DNA from: Stereum hirsutum FP-91666 SS1 | Taxonomy: Eukaryota; Basidiomycota; Agaricomycetes; Russulales; Stereaceae | Assembly (NCBI RefSeq): GCF_000264905.1 | Contig: NW_006763143.1 | Coordinates: forward strand, 1,110,555-1,174,554 | DNA length: 64,000 bases | Direction of reading: 5' to 3' | Shown: one piece after another, positions 23,027-34,830 of the stretch | How the letters are laid out: each line of letters opens with the position of its first letter | Numbering within the stretch: the stretch's first letter is position 1 | The notes under the pieces: generated by a model | Database searches by the model: none | Seen by the model: the letters and a program-made list of their open reading frames with translations, nothing else | What the model was told of the DNA's origin: nothing | Position numbers and translations under genes: made by a program

Positions 23027-25481
23027 TTAAGAAGTCACTGCACGGAGGAGAAGTTGTCAGCATTACAGAAACAACTTGTGCACGCGAACGATGGAATAAC
23101 ACTCACTGTAGCTAGCAGGATCGATGTGCTCGGGAAGCTCAGGGATCGCAACTTCGAACCGAGACTGGATGGTCGCCATCACCTGCTGGTCCGCCTCCGA
23201 TGACTGGAAAGTGATGGCGAGACCCTTCGTTCCAAATCGTCCAGCACGACTGAAAAAAGAGAACTCGGTCAATCAGGGAATACACGGCTCGAACGGAGAT
23301 GGCACTTACCCCACACGATGAAGATAGCTGTCCGCATCCGGGGGGCAGTCGTAATTGACGACGATGTTGACACGCTCAACATCGATACCACGCCCAAAAA
23401 TATCGGTGGCAACAAGGATACGCTTCTCAAACGCCTTGAACGCCTGGTAGCGGCTTATACTATGATTCCAAAGATTGCATCAGTTTAAGGCCTCCAGGCC
23501 GACGTCCAGAGTAAAAACGTACCGCTCCTCTTGTGCAAGGCCGGAGTGAATACTGATACTGGGGAAATTACACGAAACGAGCAGCTTGTCCAACTCGATC
23601 GCTCTCGCAACAGATTTCACGAAGATGACGACCTGAAATAAACTGTCAACAGACTGCATTGATTCTGAGATAAGTGAGAGACATACCTGGTTGAACTCAA
23701 GAGTATCAAGGAGCTCGTTCAATTTCCTGTTCTTCCCGACCTCCTCCAACTTGACGAAGTGTTGCTGCAGACCGTGCAGCGTCAACTTCGTCTCATCATC
23801 GACGAAAATCTCCAATGGCTGTAGCACAAGAAGAAAATAGATGAGCAGACGAAGAAACGAGCTAAGCAACAACACTCACGTTAGCCATGAACTTTTTGCA
23901 GGTCGCCCTGATTTCTTTGGCCAAAGTCGCGCTGAACATCATGACTTGCTTGTGGTGAGGGGTCGACCGGAAGATATCTTGGACATCACGACGCATATCT
24001 AGTGATGGACGAATGATGGCGAGGTGAGAAAACAACGTCGACGACAAATGCATGAGGAATATTGTGAAGAAAAGAAGAGCAGCGGCAGCACATGAAACCG
24101 GAGTCCAGAGGCAAAGTGCCGCAAGGGCGTGGTCGAACGCAGAAGAGGGTAAGAGACTGGAATCGAGCGCCGTCCGGGAGCTTGCTACCGTTGTCTTCAT
24201 CGAAAACGCAACGCAGCATCTTTGGACTTGCTCGAATGGCCGACCCATAACACCTTTCCCACCGCGTGCCGCCAACGTCCTCCTGAACAAAGCTCCCTGC
24301 CAAACACCGCTCTAATCGACAACATCGTCTCAAGTTCCAGCGACCGCTTCCTGATCGAATACGAACGTGCCCGGGACACGGATGCAACGAAGAGAACAAA
24401 GGCGGAAAAATGGGCGGGCGGACGAACACGCGACCAGCCGGCCGAAGAGATGCAACGAACATCAAAGGAGGGATGTGGGATGGTCGAGGAGAGGCTAATT
24501 CGGTAACTCGGATGACTAACCAAGCTGTTCAAGCATTTTGTCGCATTCGTCCAGAACGAAGTGCTTCACGTTTTTGGCGTCCATAACCTTGTCCCTCACG
24601 AGAGCGTTAAGACGGCCGGGAGTCGCTACCACGATGTGGGGGCACTTGGTCTTGTCTCTGAGAAGTTCGGCATCCTTGGAGACGGGAGTTCCACCGAAGA
24701 AAGTGACGACGCGGACATCTGGCATGTATTTGGCGAAGCGGGTGTACTCGTTCTTGATCTGGAAGGCCAGTTCGCGAGTGTGACAGAGGACGATGACAGA
24801 GACCTCGCCATTCACAGGCTCGAGTTGCTGGAGAGTCGCCAGTACGAAAACGGCGGTTTTACCGTGACCGGATTTTGCCTGACACAGTACATCCATTCCA
24901 AGAACGGCTTGAGGAATACATTCTTGTTGAACTGTAAAAGGATGGGGGTCAGAACTATAGTCGAGGTATACAGATGGGCCACAAATTCGGGTACAGTGGC
25001 TCTGCGCCCAATTAGGAAGGAGAGGCTTTTGCAGAGGAGTTCCCCACGACTCGACTGCCTACGACTCGCAGCTCAAGGCAGGACATAACCTGCTCCGGCG
25101 CTTTTACGCGCCGTTCGTGGGGACCCTTTCACACTCAAGGCCACTGGACCTGAATTTGAGGGAGGATCGAGGAGACGCGTACCTTCAGAGGGGTGTTCAA
25201 AACCCAGATCGCTGATCGCGCGCAACAATTCGGGCTTCAACAGAAAGTCCCTACAACACACAAGAACATGTTGAGCCCGCCGAAAGCATCGAAAAAGCCA
25301 TATATTTATGCGCCCACCTGAAGCCAGTGCTGTGGATGCCGGAGAAGTTCTTTTTGTCCTTGTCGTCACCATCCGCGGCCGTGACTGCCGCGCCATTAGA
25401 GGCCGGAGCCGCTGCGCCATTGGGGACGACATCCTGCTCGTCCTCGTAGTCGATAAGTTCCTCGTTGTCGTGAGAGCTCAT
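23027..25481 (-). CDS. SUB2: ATP-dependent RNA helicase SUB2 (UAP56/DDX39), TREX and spliceosome component
   Basis: DECD-box RNA helicase acting in pre-mRNA splicing and nuclear mRNA export. The N-terminus [16 protein letters not shown] is typical. Motifs in order: [17 protein letters not shown] (Q motif), [11 protein letters not shown] (I), HTRELAFQI (Ia), TPGRLNALV (Ib), VLDECDKML (II, DECD), [10 protein letters not shown] (III), VVIFVKS (IV), [11 protein letters not shown] (V) and YLHRVGRAGRFG (VI). The terminus reads IDPASY then, across a last intron, MTS and a stop at 23027. Motif I has His where yeast has Leu (GLGKT). Most introns are ~55-60 bp, but two are long: 24932-25182 (251 bp) and 23999-24520 (522 bp). 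Length is ~440 residues, normal for the family. It is divergent from the mitochondrial carrier gene with ~470 bp between the two ATGs. Confidence 0.97.
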
Positions 25482-25954
25482 GTTGAAGATAAAGGAAGAT
25501 GAGAGAGTATGAAAAGGAGAGGGCGAGGGTGTGATGGAGGTGAGGAGCAAGAGCGACACGACGCCAAAGCGACGCGCGCGACAAACAACAGCGCCACCCG
25601 GCCAACACCGCGTCTTCGGCCACGCACGGATCCGCCGCCCGGCCCGTCCCACAACCCTCTCTGTCCCCGCTCACCAGGAAATTCATCGAATAAATTCGTT
25701 CTTTCTCTGACAACAATCATCTTTTGGATCAAGTGCAAAGAGCAAGACGCTCACTTTCCGCATGTCCGACGAAAATAGAGAAAAGCATACTCGGCCGACA
25801 CATACCGACCAGCGCGTATCGCACCTGGAATGCCGGACCGCCGCGTTTGCTGTTCTCTTATACTACAAATATCTTATATGAGTCCCTTGCGATTGGGCGG
25901 TCTGAAACACACACTCTTTACTCTCTCGTTCCTCGACTGACTGTACAGTGCAAC
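25482..25954. promoter_or_regulatory. Divergent promoter region, SUB2 / mitochondrial carrier
   Basis: This 473-bp interval separates the ATGs of two divergently transcribed genes, so it must contain both promoters and leaders. I see no strong TATA box on either strand and no coding frame with domain support. Confidence 0.5.
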
Positions 25955-27565
25955 ATGCCGAAGTCGACGTCGACGTCGTATCCGTTCTGGTGAGTACTTC
26001 CTTTACGTGCGAGCTACGGTCCGCGACTGACCTCATCTTGGCGAAGGCTCGGAGGTCAGCCCACCTCTCTTACTCGGTTTGGGTAGGAGACCCGTCACTG
26101 ATCATGAGTATCCACAAATATAAGGTGTTGCTGCTTCCAGTGCGTATTTTTACTTGGCATGCCGCTTCCCTGCTCAATCCATCTTTCATGTAGTGGCAGC
26201 ATGCTGTACACACCCATTAGACTTGGCCAAAGTGTACGTTTCTACGGCGTTCAGACGTCCTACTCCTCCTCACGCCCATATTTTCTAGGCGAATGCAGAC
26301 GCTGAAACATCAGCCTGGCGTCAAACCGAACACTATCACCATCCTCCGAGCCACAATCGTAGAGTCTGGGTTTCGCAGCATCTACACAGGCATCAGTGCT
26401 TCCATCCTCCGACAAATGTCATACTCCCTCGTCCGCATAGGAGCATACGAAAAAGTGAAGGCGCATCTCTCTCGAGACGGACGACCCTCGACCGGCAAAC
26501 TACTGTTAGGTGCAATGGCAGCAGGTGGTATCGGAGGTGTGGCAGGCAACCCGGCAGGTAAGCCCCCATGCTCTGTGGGAAACACCTCGTCGAAGATGTG
26601 GGCGCCGACTGCGGAATCTGAACTCATCTGCCGATATTGCAGATGTTTTATTGGTGCGAATGACGAGTGACACCCTTCGGCCCCCAGAACAGAGGTTCAA
26701 TTATTCGAATGCTTTGACTGGACTCGTAAGCCTTGTCCGGAGCGAAGGTTTAGGCGGGCTTTTTAAAGGCGTAGGGACCAATACGGTACGCCGTTTTTCA
26801 GTGGTCCATTCTCGAGCAATCTTCTCATATAGCATACCTAGTTTCGTGCTATCCTTATGAACGTAGGTCGTTTTCGCTGATATAATGTACTTCATGAGCT
26901 GACGTTGCGCAGGGCTCGCAAGTATGCTCGTAAGTTGATCAACACAGCGACTGTTGCGGCTTTCAATAACAGTTATCGCTACCACAGCTACGACCTGTTC
27001 AAGTCTTCTCTCCTAGGGTCGCGTATACCAGTCATTGACTACGAGATACGAGATAACCTCCTGCTTCACACATTAGCAAGCTGCTTGGCTGGGACAGTGG
27101 CCACCAGTGCGTCTCTCTTCACCACGGTTCCTCAGTCAATTTAGCATTTACCAAACCTTCATCACAGCCGTTTGCGCACCCGCCGATGTGATGAGATCAC
27201 GAATAATGTCACAGGTAACGTTTTCTTTCCTTTACGCTGGCTATGCGGCATCTTGGCTCATAAGCTCTATCGTGTTTGCAGAGTGGAGGGGCGAGTCCCA
27301 TTGAGATCTTCACGCATTCACTACAGAAAGAAGGCCCACGATTTCTGTTCAAAGGCTGGACACCTGCATTCGTCCGGCTAGGACCTAACACCGTCCTTCT
27401 CTTCGTCTTCTTCGAGGTGCGTACTGTTCTCCGCAGGATCCGCATATCTTCGTATCGCTCTCCTACTCAACACTGCGGATTCTGGTGCTGTATCAAATCC
27501 TTCTGACATTTGAACCCATACCTCTCCAGCAACTTAAAAAGGGATGGAGCACCCTGACTTCATGA
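25955..27565 (+). CDS. DIC1: Mitochondrial carrier family protein, dicarboxylate carrier type
   Basis: Inner-membrane solute carrier with three ~100-residue repeats. Carrier signatures, read across many short introns: THPLDLAKVRMQT in repeat 1, NPADVLLVRM in repeat 2 and APADVMRSRIM in repeat 3. The PADV forms in repeats 2 and 3, the GPRFLFKGW..AFVRLGPNT block and the C-terminal EQLKKGW match the fungal dicarboxylate carrier (Dic1), which exchanges malate or succinate for phosphate. The first exon encodes MPKSTSTSYPFW. An 8-bp exon at 26047-26054 may follow, supplying the expected Trp-Leu-Gly. The exon carrying THPLDLAKV begins near 26194. The last exon ends at TGA 27563-27565. Length is ~290-300 residues. 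Substrate specificity is inferred from motif resemblance only. Confidence 0.88.
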
Positions 27566-28593
27566 GCAGCTTGTCCCCGCACTCAATCCGGGCCTCTGCC
27601 TTGCACATGCCTCTTCGAAACGCTTTGCTCGCACTGACCGCACGACGCACGCCCAGTACCACCACGCATCAATGGCACGCCACGACTAGACAGCGGACCT
27701 CCCATAGATCTATAGATCTACTCTATCTATCCAATGCACTCTTGCTTTCACCATCACCATTTCGTTCTACCTTCTCACTCCCGAGGCCGATCGTCCTTGC
27801 TACATCGCTTCTCCGGATGTCATGTCCTTGTCTTTATCAATCCAATTTTTATTATATTTCTATTGTACAGGCAATGTACTATTGAACCGTAAATCGATCC
27901 TCCAATCGCAATGGTCTCGCCCCTGGAGCATCAGAAACCAAACAACAGACGTTGAAGAACTTGGGCCACACACGCCACAATACCTTGGTACTTGCCCCTC
28001 AACCATCCACGGAGAACGATCTATCCCGATTCCGAACAGAGTCTCATTCAGGATATTGTATAGGTTTCGAAGTCAAAGTATGTACGATAAAGGTGAAGTG
28101 TGAACCCGAAACATGCGTCGCACAGCCCCGACGACGCTCAGGGATGTAGTCTACTGCTAGCCTATCTGAAGCGTACTCGAGGTGTAAGTAGCTAGTGGAT
28201 GCAGTGATGTGGGTAAGGGTAGGTAACGGTGAACGAAGCTCTGGTTCGAATGAGAAACGGAGTCGTACCGTCGCTGCGCGACAGGCCCAGCGCAGTCTTT
28301 GGGCATTGTGGAGGTTGGCTGTGGGTGGATAGATAGGGTGGTGGATGGTATTGTGAACGGGTTCGATGTAGAACTTAAAGAAAGGAAATGAAGCATAATG
28401 ATGAAGGAGATAAAATGAGAAAGCAAGCAAGATATAGATGAGAGCATAAATGAGAACAAGCAATATAAAAAGGGAAGCGGCGAGCAAGACATAAGCAAAA
28501 TGAGATGATGATAGCATATACTTAGACGAGAAAGCAAAATCAAAACATGAAAAAAGGAAATATAAGAGATGAGACGAAAACGCCAGAGCCCAT
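27566..28593. other. Intergenic between convergent 3' ends
   Basis: About 1 kb of 3' flanking sequence between the carrier gene (plus) and the repeat-containing gene (minus). The 28300-28560 part is purine-rich on the plus strand, consistent with a pyrimidine-rich 3' UTR on the minus strand. No gene is supported. Confidence 0.5.
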
Positions 28594-31346
28594 CTACTTC
28601 CGTGGTTTCCGTCCACGACCACCTGAACGGCCACGACCTTTGGCAGGTCCTCCAAGTCGGCCATGTGGCACTTGTGGCTCACCGTCTTCGCCGAATCGAT
28701 CATGACTCCAGACATCGTTTTCTCTAGGAGGTGCCCTCCTGTCTTCCTGTCGAGGACGCCGGTTACGATGCGGCCTTGACGAGACCAGAGGAGTCGAGGA
28801 CACGGGAGCGGACGACGTTGAGGCATGCGCGGATGACGTTGAGGCATGCGCGGATGATGTTGAGGCATGCACGGACGACGTTGAGGCATGGGAGGACGAG
28901 TCGGGAGTAATTTGGGACTGTGGACTTGTGGACCTAGGGACGTTGACAACGGGTTCTGTGACAATAGGATTGGTTAGATATCGTCGTAGTGGACTGCGTG
29001 CTTATGAGGACGTACCAGCTATGGGCTCTGGCTTGCTAATGTCCGAGGAAGATGCCGGCTGTGATGCGACGATGATGTCGGCCAAATACAATGGAGGCGC
29101 CCCATCTAACCAGTCTATAATATTCGCAGAAGCAATTAGTAACTTAAACACACGGAACACAAGGTAAAACACTCACCAAAACCGTCCGGATTCTGTTCAG
29201 ATTCATTAACCATATAAATCCATTTATTCCATGCCGTCCACAGGTCTTCCGTCGAATCACAGTGATGCATCGGGCACTTCCGATCCCCGTCCTCCATAAA
29301 TCTCTCACAGACGTAGTTCGGCGGTCGATGGAGTGGGCATCTCTGAGGAGCAGGAGCACACCCAGCCACGGATTGAGGGATATGTCGATGTGGGCACGCT
29401 CCGCCGGAAGAACGGATACAGGTCGTGTAGGTGAGCCACGCACAGAGCCCGAGCCTGTCGTGATAGATGGTCTGGGGATCTTCCGGAGTCACAGCATTCT
29501 CGTCGAAACCGGCACGACGACGTTCATTAAACCACTCCAGACGAGCCTCCGGGGATACAGTAGGTAGGGACGTTGTATCCACCTCAGTTCGGCAACAGAC
29601 CTGCTTTCGCTTAGGAGGTTGACGTGGGGGGGCCGTTTTGCGAGGTTGTTCGGGAATGATTGTCGAAGAGGTCGGAGTGACTGTGTGATCCGAGGAGCCT
29701 TCGTCTACGAACGCAGGGATTTCGATGGTGTACAAGGCCAGATTCCGTGCATCTCTGGTGCGCACAGCAGATACCGATGAGGAGCGTCGACGGGGAGCAG
29801 CTGAGGAAGAACCTCCTGTTCGACGGATACCATAGCTGTCGATCGACCGCGAGCGTTGTCGGCTCCGAACAGGAGGTGAGGTAGACGGAGGGCTCAGGGC
29901 AGGAGCCTTGCGCGGAGCACGGCTCACGAATTTGGCGATCGCATCGTCTCGTCGGTATATGTCAGGGCTGTCCGCCGCAGACGTTGACAGGGAACGAAGC
30001 CGCATACGAGCTTGAAGCGGTGCCAGAGGCGGGGACACAACAGAATGAGCAGGGGAGGGCACTTGGTCTGAAGCCACGCTCCCGCCTTCGCTGTGGACAG
30101 CAGGAGTCTCGGGGACGCTTATCAGAGTGATATGGGCGGACACCGACGGGACTGACGATGACGATGACGACGAAAGAGTATCCGAGAGCGCACTGACATT
30201 GCACGGCTTGGCATGTTTCGGAGAATTCGATGGACAGTGAGGGGCAGCCGAGTGAAAGGAGATCGGATTGGGCTCTGTGACATCGAGAACAATCGGGACG
30301 GTGGATGGCTCGAGGGAGGTGTCGAAGGCGATAGAGTCTATATCCTCAGTCAAATCATCATCGTCGTCGGGCAGCGGGACGTTGACAGCGAAAACCGCGC
30401 AACCATTGATGATGGAGTCCGAATCCTCGGTCAAACCGTCGTCGTCTTCAGGGAGCGGCACATTGACAGCGACATCCACGCAACCGAAGGTGATGGAGCC
30501 TGGATCCTCGGCCAAATCATTGTCGTCGTCGGGGACCGGCACGTAGACAGCGACATCCGCCCAACCATTGAAGATGAAGTCCCAATCCTCAGTCATGTCG
30601 TCGTCGTCGTCGTCGTCGTCGGGCAGCGGCACGTCTACAGCGACATATGCGCAACCATTGACGATAGGCCCGTTCCCTTTGTCTTCTTGCGGGCAGTCAG
30701 GGCCACGTGGTAGAGTATCTGTGACTCGATATACCGCCCGGAGAATCACGTCCAGCTGATAAGAGAAGATATTATTTGTGTGTCATGACACGGCGAGGAC
30801 GATATGAACCAGACGTACCATCGACGGACCTCCATGAGGGCGGGGCAGCACAGCGAAGAGGACCATCGCGATATAAGGCAGGAGGGTGGTGGCGATGGTG
30901 TCGGGAAGTTTTGGGGCTTGGATGTCAATAGCAGGGTGGCGCTGGTGAGTCAGCATCACCAAGGTCAGAACGACACTTCGTAGAAGATGATTTAAGGAAT
31001 AACGCACCCATTGATCATCAGAGGACGACATGGTCCACTCTGCGTCAGCATCGTCAGACAGAGGGTGAATAATGTATATGACGCGGTCGAAAGATGTTGG
31101 TGTCACTGATTCTGTCCGGGGTGTCGCGACGAAGTCAAGGGCGGTTGGCGCCACCGAGAGATAGATAGGGATCCGAATGGGCGCGGCATCGAGGAGGAGT
31201 GGCGTATTAGAACCGGTGATGGGTTTGTGTCCGAAGATGTTGCAAGAGATGAGCGGCGAGCAGCGGGAGTTGCACCCCACAGGAAGGTTCGTGTATAGTT
31301 GCACTGCGCCCATTATGGCGCAGTATAGAGTGACAAGCCACTGCAT
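28594..31346 (-). CDS. Unrecognised membrane-associated protein with acidic tandem repeats and basic RG-rich tail
   Basis: I do not recognise a family. The N-terminus starts MQWLVTLYCAIMGAVQLY, a likely signal anchor. A second hydrophobic stretch, LPYIAMVLFAVLP, follows after an intron (donor after DDQW, acceptor before RHPAID). A further intron leads to LDVILRAVYRV. Four repeats of 27-30 residues follow (30352-30680), built on 'VAV.VPLPDDDDDLTED.DSI'. A long Ser/Pro-rich region comes next, then a Cys/His-containing segment (CPHRH, CPLHRPPNYVC, CPMHHC) around 29270-29420 that could bind metal. The last exon has a 7-residue repeat HASTSSA (~4 copies, 28811-28894) and ends in a basic tail, RGRSGGRGRKPRK. 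Estimated length is ~835 residues. An alternative upstream in-frame ATG lies at 31382. Function is unknown; it may be lineage-specific. Confidence 0.7.
28811..28894 (-). repeat. Coding 21-bp tandem repeat, ~4 units
   Basis: A 21-bp unit (GACGTTGAGGCATGCGCGGA plus one base) is repeated about four times in frame, encoding a Ser/Thr-rich heptapeptide repeat near the C-terminus of the host protein. Confidence 0.85.
30352..30680 (-). repeat. Coding tandem repeat, ~81-90 bp period, four units
   Basis: Conserved anchor points recur at 30376, 30457, 30538 and 30628, giving spacings of 81, 81 and 90 bp (27, 27 and 30 residues). Each unit encodes a VAVxVPLP block followed by a run of Asp and TED. The longest Asp run comes from a pure GAC/GTC triplet expansion at about 30597-30620. 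Confidence 0.85.
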
Positions 31347-32176
31347 GGTGGCCGTCTGAGCTAAATGGGGTGGTGGGTGCAAGTGGGCAAGGTTGTGTTC
31401 GAGGTGAGTCGTGAGATGATGGCGGTTCGAGAGAAAGGAAGGATTCGAGTGCGAGGGCCCTTTTGTACCTTAGTGTCATTGTTTTCCCAAACGAGAACAA
31501 ACGCCACCTGGTGCTTTGACACTGCACAGCCACTGGGACCGGAAACAGTGACAAACAACACTATTAAGTAAGCATCGTCAATTCACAGAAAGACAAACAG
31601 ACATGATAGATTATCGATTCACGCATGAGGGCCATGACGAGTGCATATCAGGACATTCGAGCTCATTGGGTTACGACTCAGAAAGCCCTGTGAGAGCATC
31701 AGCGTTCTGCTACTAGTTCTTAAGATGAATCCTGTTTGAATCCTGTAAGCAGTCTGTAGTAGGGCCTGAGCAACCTAATCGCGTGTGGGATAACAATAGG
31801 CTACGTTACAGAGATTATCCTGGCTTTGCTTCGCAACCAAGCTGTTATTGTTGAGTCCACACAGGTCTACAAGGATGTTGACGACGAGTACAAAGCGGGC
31901 GCCTATCCGAATCCAGAGCCGACGGAACTGTTCGGACCACGTGGATCTCGTTTGTCTCCTGCGGGCCATTGGAAATTCACTCTGTTTTCGGCCCACTTTT
32001 GCGCCTGTCGTGTGGCGAGAACGCAAGGTACGTCTGCCTGCATCTTCACTGTCGAAGACGTACTCACTCGACACTGCTGCTGTATAGTCTTTCGAGTGTT
32101 GGTTTCTAGATTGACCCATTGCTTCAAGTTTTTTCGTATCTTTTCACCATCACTACACCTCAGACGCCACACTAGC
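31347..32176. other. Divergent promoter region, repeat protein / ROK1
   Basis: About 830 bp between the two divergent start codons. Open frames near 31775-32119 (minus) and 31826-32284 (plus) overlap each other and the ROK1 leader, and show no domain. No RNA gene is supported. Confidence 0.5.
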
Positions 32177-34457
32177 ATGCAGGCCTTCCACCTCCTCTCT
32201 CGTGGAGGTGTACAGTTCGACAAAAAACGCTTCAAGAAGGATGTCGATCTGTTTAACAGTGTATGTATAGATCGAGCCTTTTGATCAATTATATTGACGA
32301 TACAATTGGCTCCCACAGACCACGAAACCCAAGGGTGGATCGAAAGCCGTCAAGACGTCAGCAGAGGGTGAACTCCCGGCAGAGCTCGACTTTTTCAAGT
32401 ACGCCAAGGGTGGTTCTGGTACGAAACGCAAAGCTGCTAGTGCATCAGGAGAGGCTGAGTCGAGTGTGAGGATGGGGAAGAAACGGAAGACGAGTGAGGA
32501 CAGCGAGGAAGAGGACGATGAGGACGATGATGAAGACGAGGAAGATGACGAGGAGGACAAGGAAGACCACGATGATGCTCCGTTGCGGCCTAAACAACGC
32601 GTTACGGCGAAAGGATCCAACGTCCCTGCAGCGGCAGATACTTTTGAAGACTTGGCCAAGCGCTACCACATACCCCCTCTCATAGTGTCAAACATCGCAG
32701 AGTACGGATATCAATATCCTACGGGTATTCAGTCTCATGGCATACCCATTCTGATGGAGGTTCGTCTTCTTTTACTTCTTTGCTTTGCTCTTTCACCTTA
32801 CCTTTTCCTTACTTCGTCCAGTCTCGCGACCTCGCCGCGATATCACCCACAGGAACCGGTAAAACCCTATCCTACCTCCTACCCCTCATGTCCCAACTCG
32901 GCTCTCCATCCTCCAGCTCTTCATCAGAGGCTGGTTCCGGTGTACGAGCCGTGATCCTTGCACCCACGCGCGAACTCGCACACCAGATCCACAACGAGTG
33001 CTTGAAGCTGGCACAGAAGCGAAAGTGGAGAATCGTGTTATTCAGTAAGGCCACAGCAGCGACCCTGGCCGACAAGAATGTGCGGTCTAAAGTTGGTGAG
33101 TCTTTGTTCTGCTCTGCGAAAGTGTGGCCCAATGTTGACTCCTACCAGACGTTATCATCAGTACTCCCCTGCGACTGGTCACGTCTCTGCAGTCCGGAGA
33201 CCTCGAGCTCAACAAGTATGTACATTTCATCCTCTACAACGACTGAACTGCTGCTTAGTACCATTTTCATAGTGTTCGTCATCTCGTATTGGACGAAGCA
33301 GATCGAATGCTCGACGCGGAGTTCCTAGACCAAGTTCAAGAAGTCATCGCTGCTTGCACACATCCAAAAATTCAAAAGGCCGTCTTCAGCGCCACCCTCC
33401 CTGCATCTGCAGAAAAAGTTGCCATGGGCATGCTCAACGATCCCATTCGCGTCGTTGTCGGTCTCAAGTGCGTCGTTTCCCATCTCATTGTCCGTCCCCT
33501 ACTACGCACTGATGAATACTACCGTTGTACAGAGATACCCCCCTTCCACTGATCTCTCAATCCCTTACCTACGTCGCCGACGATGCCTCAAAACTTCCCA
33601 CACTCCTCACCTATCTCTCCCAACCATACAACCCACCCCTCCTCATCTTCGTTTCCTCACAACCCAGAGCTTCCTCCCTCGCCGAAGAACTCGTCATCTC
33701 CAGTGTCCCCAACGTCGACGTTCTCCACGCCGGTATGAGCAGAAAAGAGAGGGAAGACGCGGTCGGTCGAATGAGAAAGGGTGAGAGTTGGGTTATGGTG
33801 ACTACCGAGGTCATGGCGAGAGGTATGGATTTCAAAGGGGTACGGGAGGTCGTGAATTACGATTTTCCGCGGAGTGTGCAGAGTTATGTGCACAGAGTTG
33901 GTGCGTACAATGCTTGCTTCAGTGGCTATTGTCTGAACGATGAAACACCTTTAACTCATGGTTCCGCTTGATCGTGCAGGTCGAACGGGAAGAGCAGGGC
34001 GTGAAGGAAAGGCAATAACATATTTCACGAACGACGATGCACCCTTCCTGAAACCGTGCGTATCACACGTCAACTGAGTTCTCTTCTTCTTCTGCTCACC
34101 ATCGCCTAATCATCCTCTCCACTAGAATCGCCAACGTCCTCCTCCAATCTGGTTCCTCAGTCCCCGAGTGGATCCTCAAGCTCCCCAAACCTTCCAAAAT
34201 GAAGCGAAAGCAGATGGGCAAGGTACAGCGCGCGGAGGCCGTCAATCCGGCCAGGAGGATAGGGCGGAGCGAGGCGATCAAGAAGCGGTGGGTCAAGCTT
34301 TCGTTACTTCCTTATATTTATATTATGGGTGGATATACAGCGACTGACCTGTTCATGCGTGGCATTTAGAGATATGGTGGCTGCCAGTAAGAGGCGGAAA
34401 GGGAAAGATGAGAAGAAGGGGGACAGTAAAGAAGAGGTGGAAGAGGGATCGGACTGA
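32177..34457 (+). CDS. ROK1: ATP-dependent RNA helicase ROK1 (40S ribosome biogenesis)
   Basis: DEAD-box helicase of the Rok1/DDX52 group, needed in yeast for early 18S rRNA processing in the nucleolus. The protein starts [19 protein letters not shown], typical of the group. An acidic, low-complexity nuclear stretch follows ([18 protein letters not shown] near 32505-32570). Helicase core: [16 protein letters not shown] (Q motif), [14 protein letters not shown] (I), [10 protein letters not shown] (Ia), STPLRLV (Ib), [10 protein letters not shown] (II), [11 protein letters not shown] (III), [11 protein letters not shown] (IV), [14 protein letters not shown] (V) and [13 protein letters not shown] (VI). 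The C-terminal tail is Lys/Arg-rich ([15 protein letters not shown] and [12 protein letters not shown]). Seven or more introns of ~50-75 bp; product about 600 residues. ATG 32177 is chosen because the conserved N-terminus begins there. Convergent with the Mg2+ transporter gene. Confidence 0.96.
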
Positions 34458-34830
34458 TATTCGACGCTCTCTTTATGATATTTCACTGCTCAATATCACC
34501 ATGCTTTGCCCCAGGTGGCGTTTTCAACATTCGTCGATACTACGTTGCCGCCTTCGACGAATATAGCAGATATGGCACTTTTCCCCGTGCAGTCTCATGA
34601 TGAGCGCGAAGCCGATCGCAATCCGCACAGGACCGATTACACATTATACTAATAAAAATCACGGCCAGCTAGTATATGTCTGTCGAATAGATACAAGAGA
34701 TTGTGGTATGCTCGCTCAAGACATGAGTCCGATGGTCTATGATACTATCTAACCTGACCATCGCCGACTCCAATCCATCGGCCCAGTCACTATTAACACG
34801 CCCACACATCTATACATGATGCGCCCTGCC
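34458..34830. other. Intergenic between convergent 3' ends
   Basis: This 373-bp spacer joins the 3' ends of ROK1 and the NIPA-type gene. I see nothing beyond AT-richer 3' UTR-like sequence. Confidence 0.6.

Noticed and set aside
28044..28964. 306-codon minus-strand frame over the end of the repeat-protein gene
   Set aside because: The correct frame of the last exon is the one encoding HASTSSA repeats and the RG-rich tail; this one is its shadow running into 3' flank.
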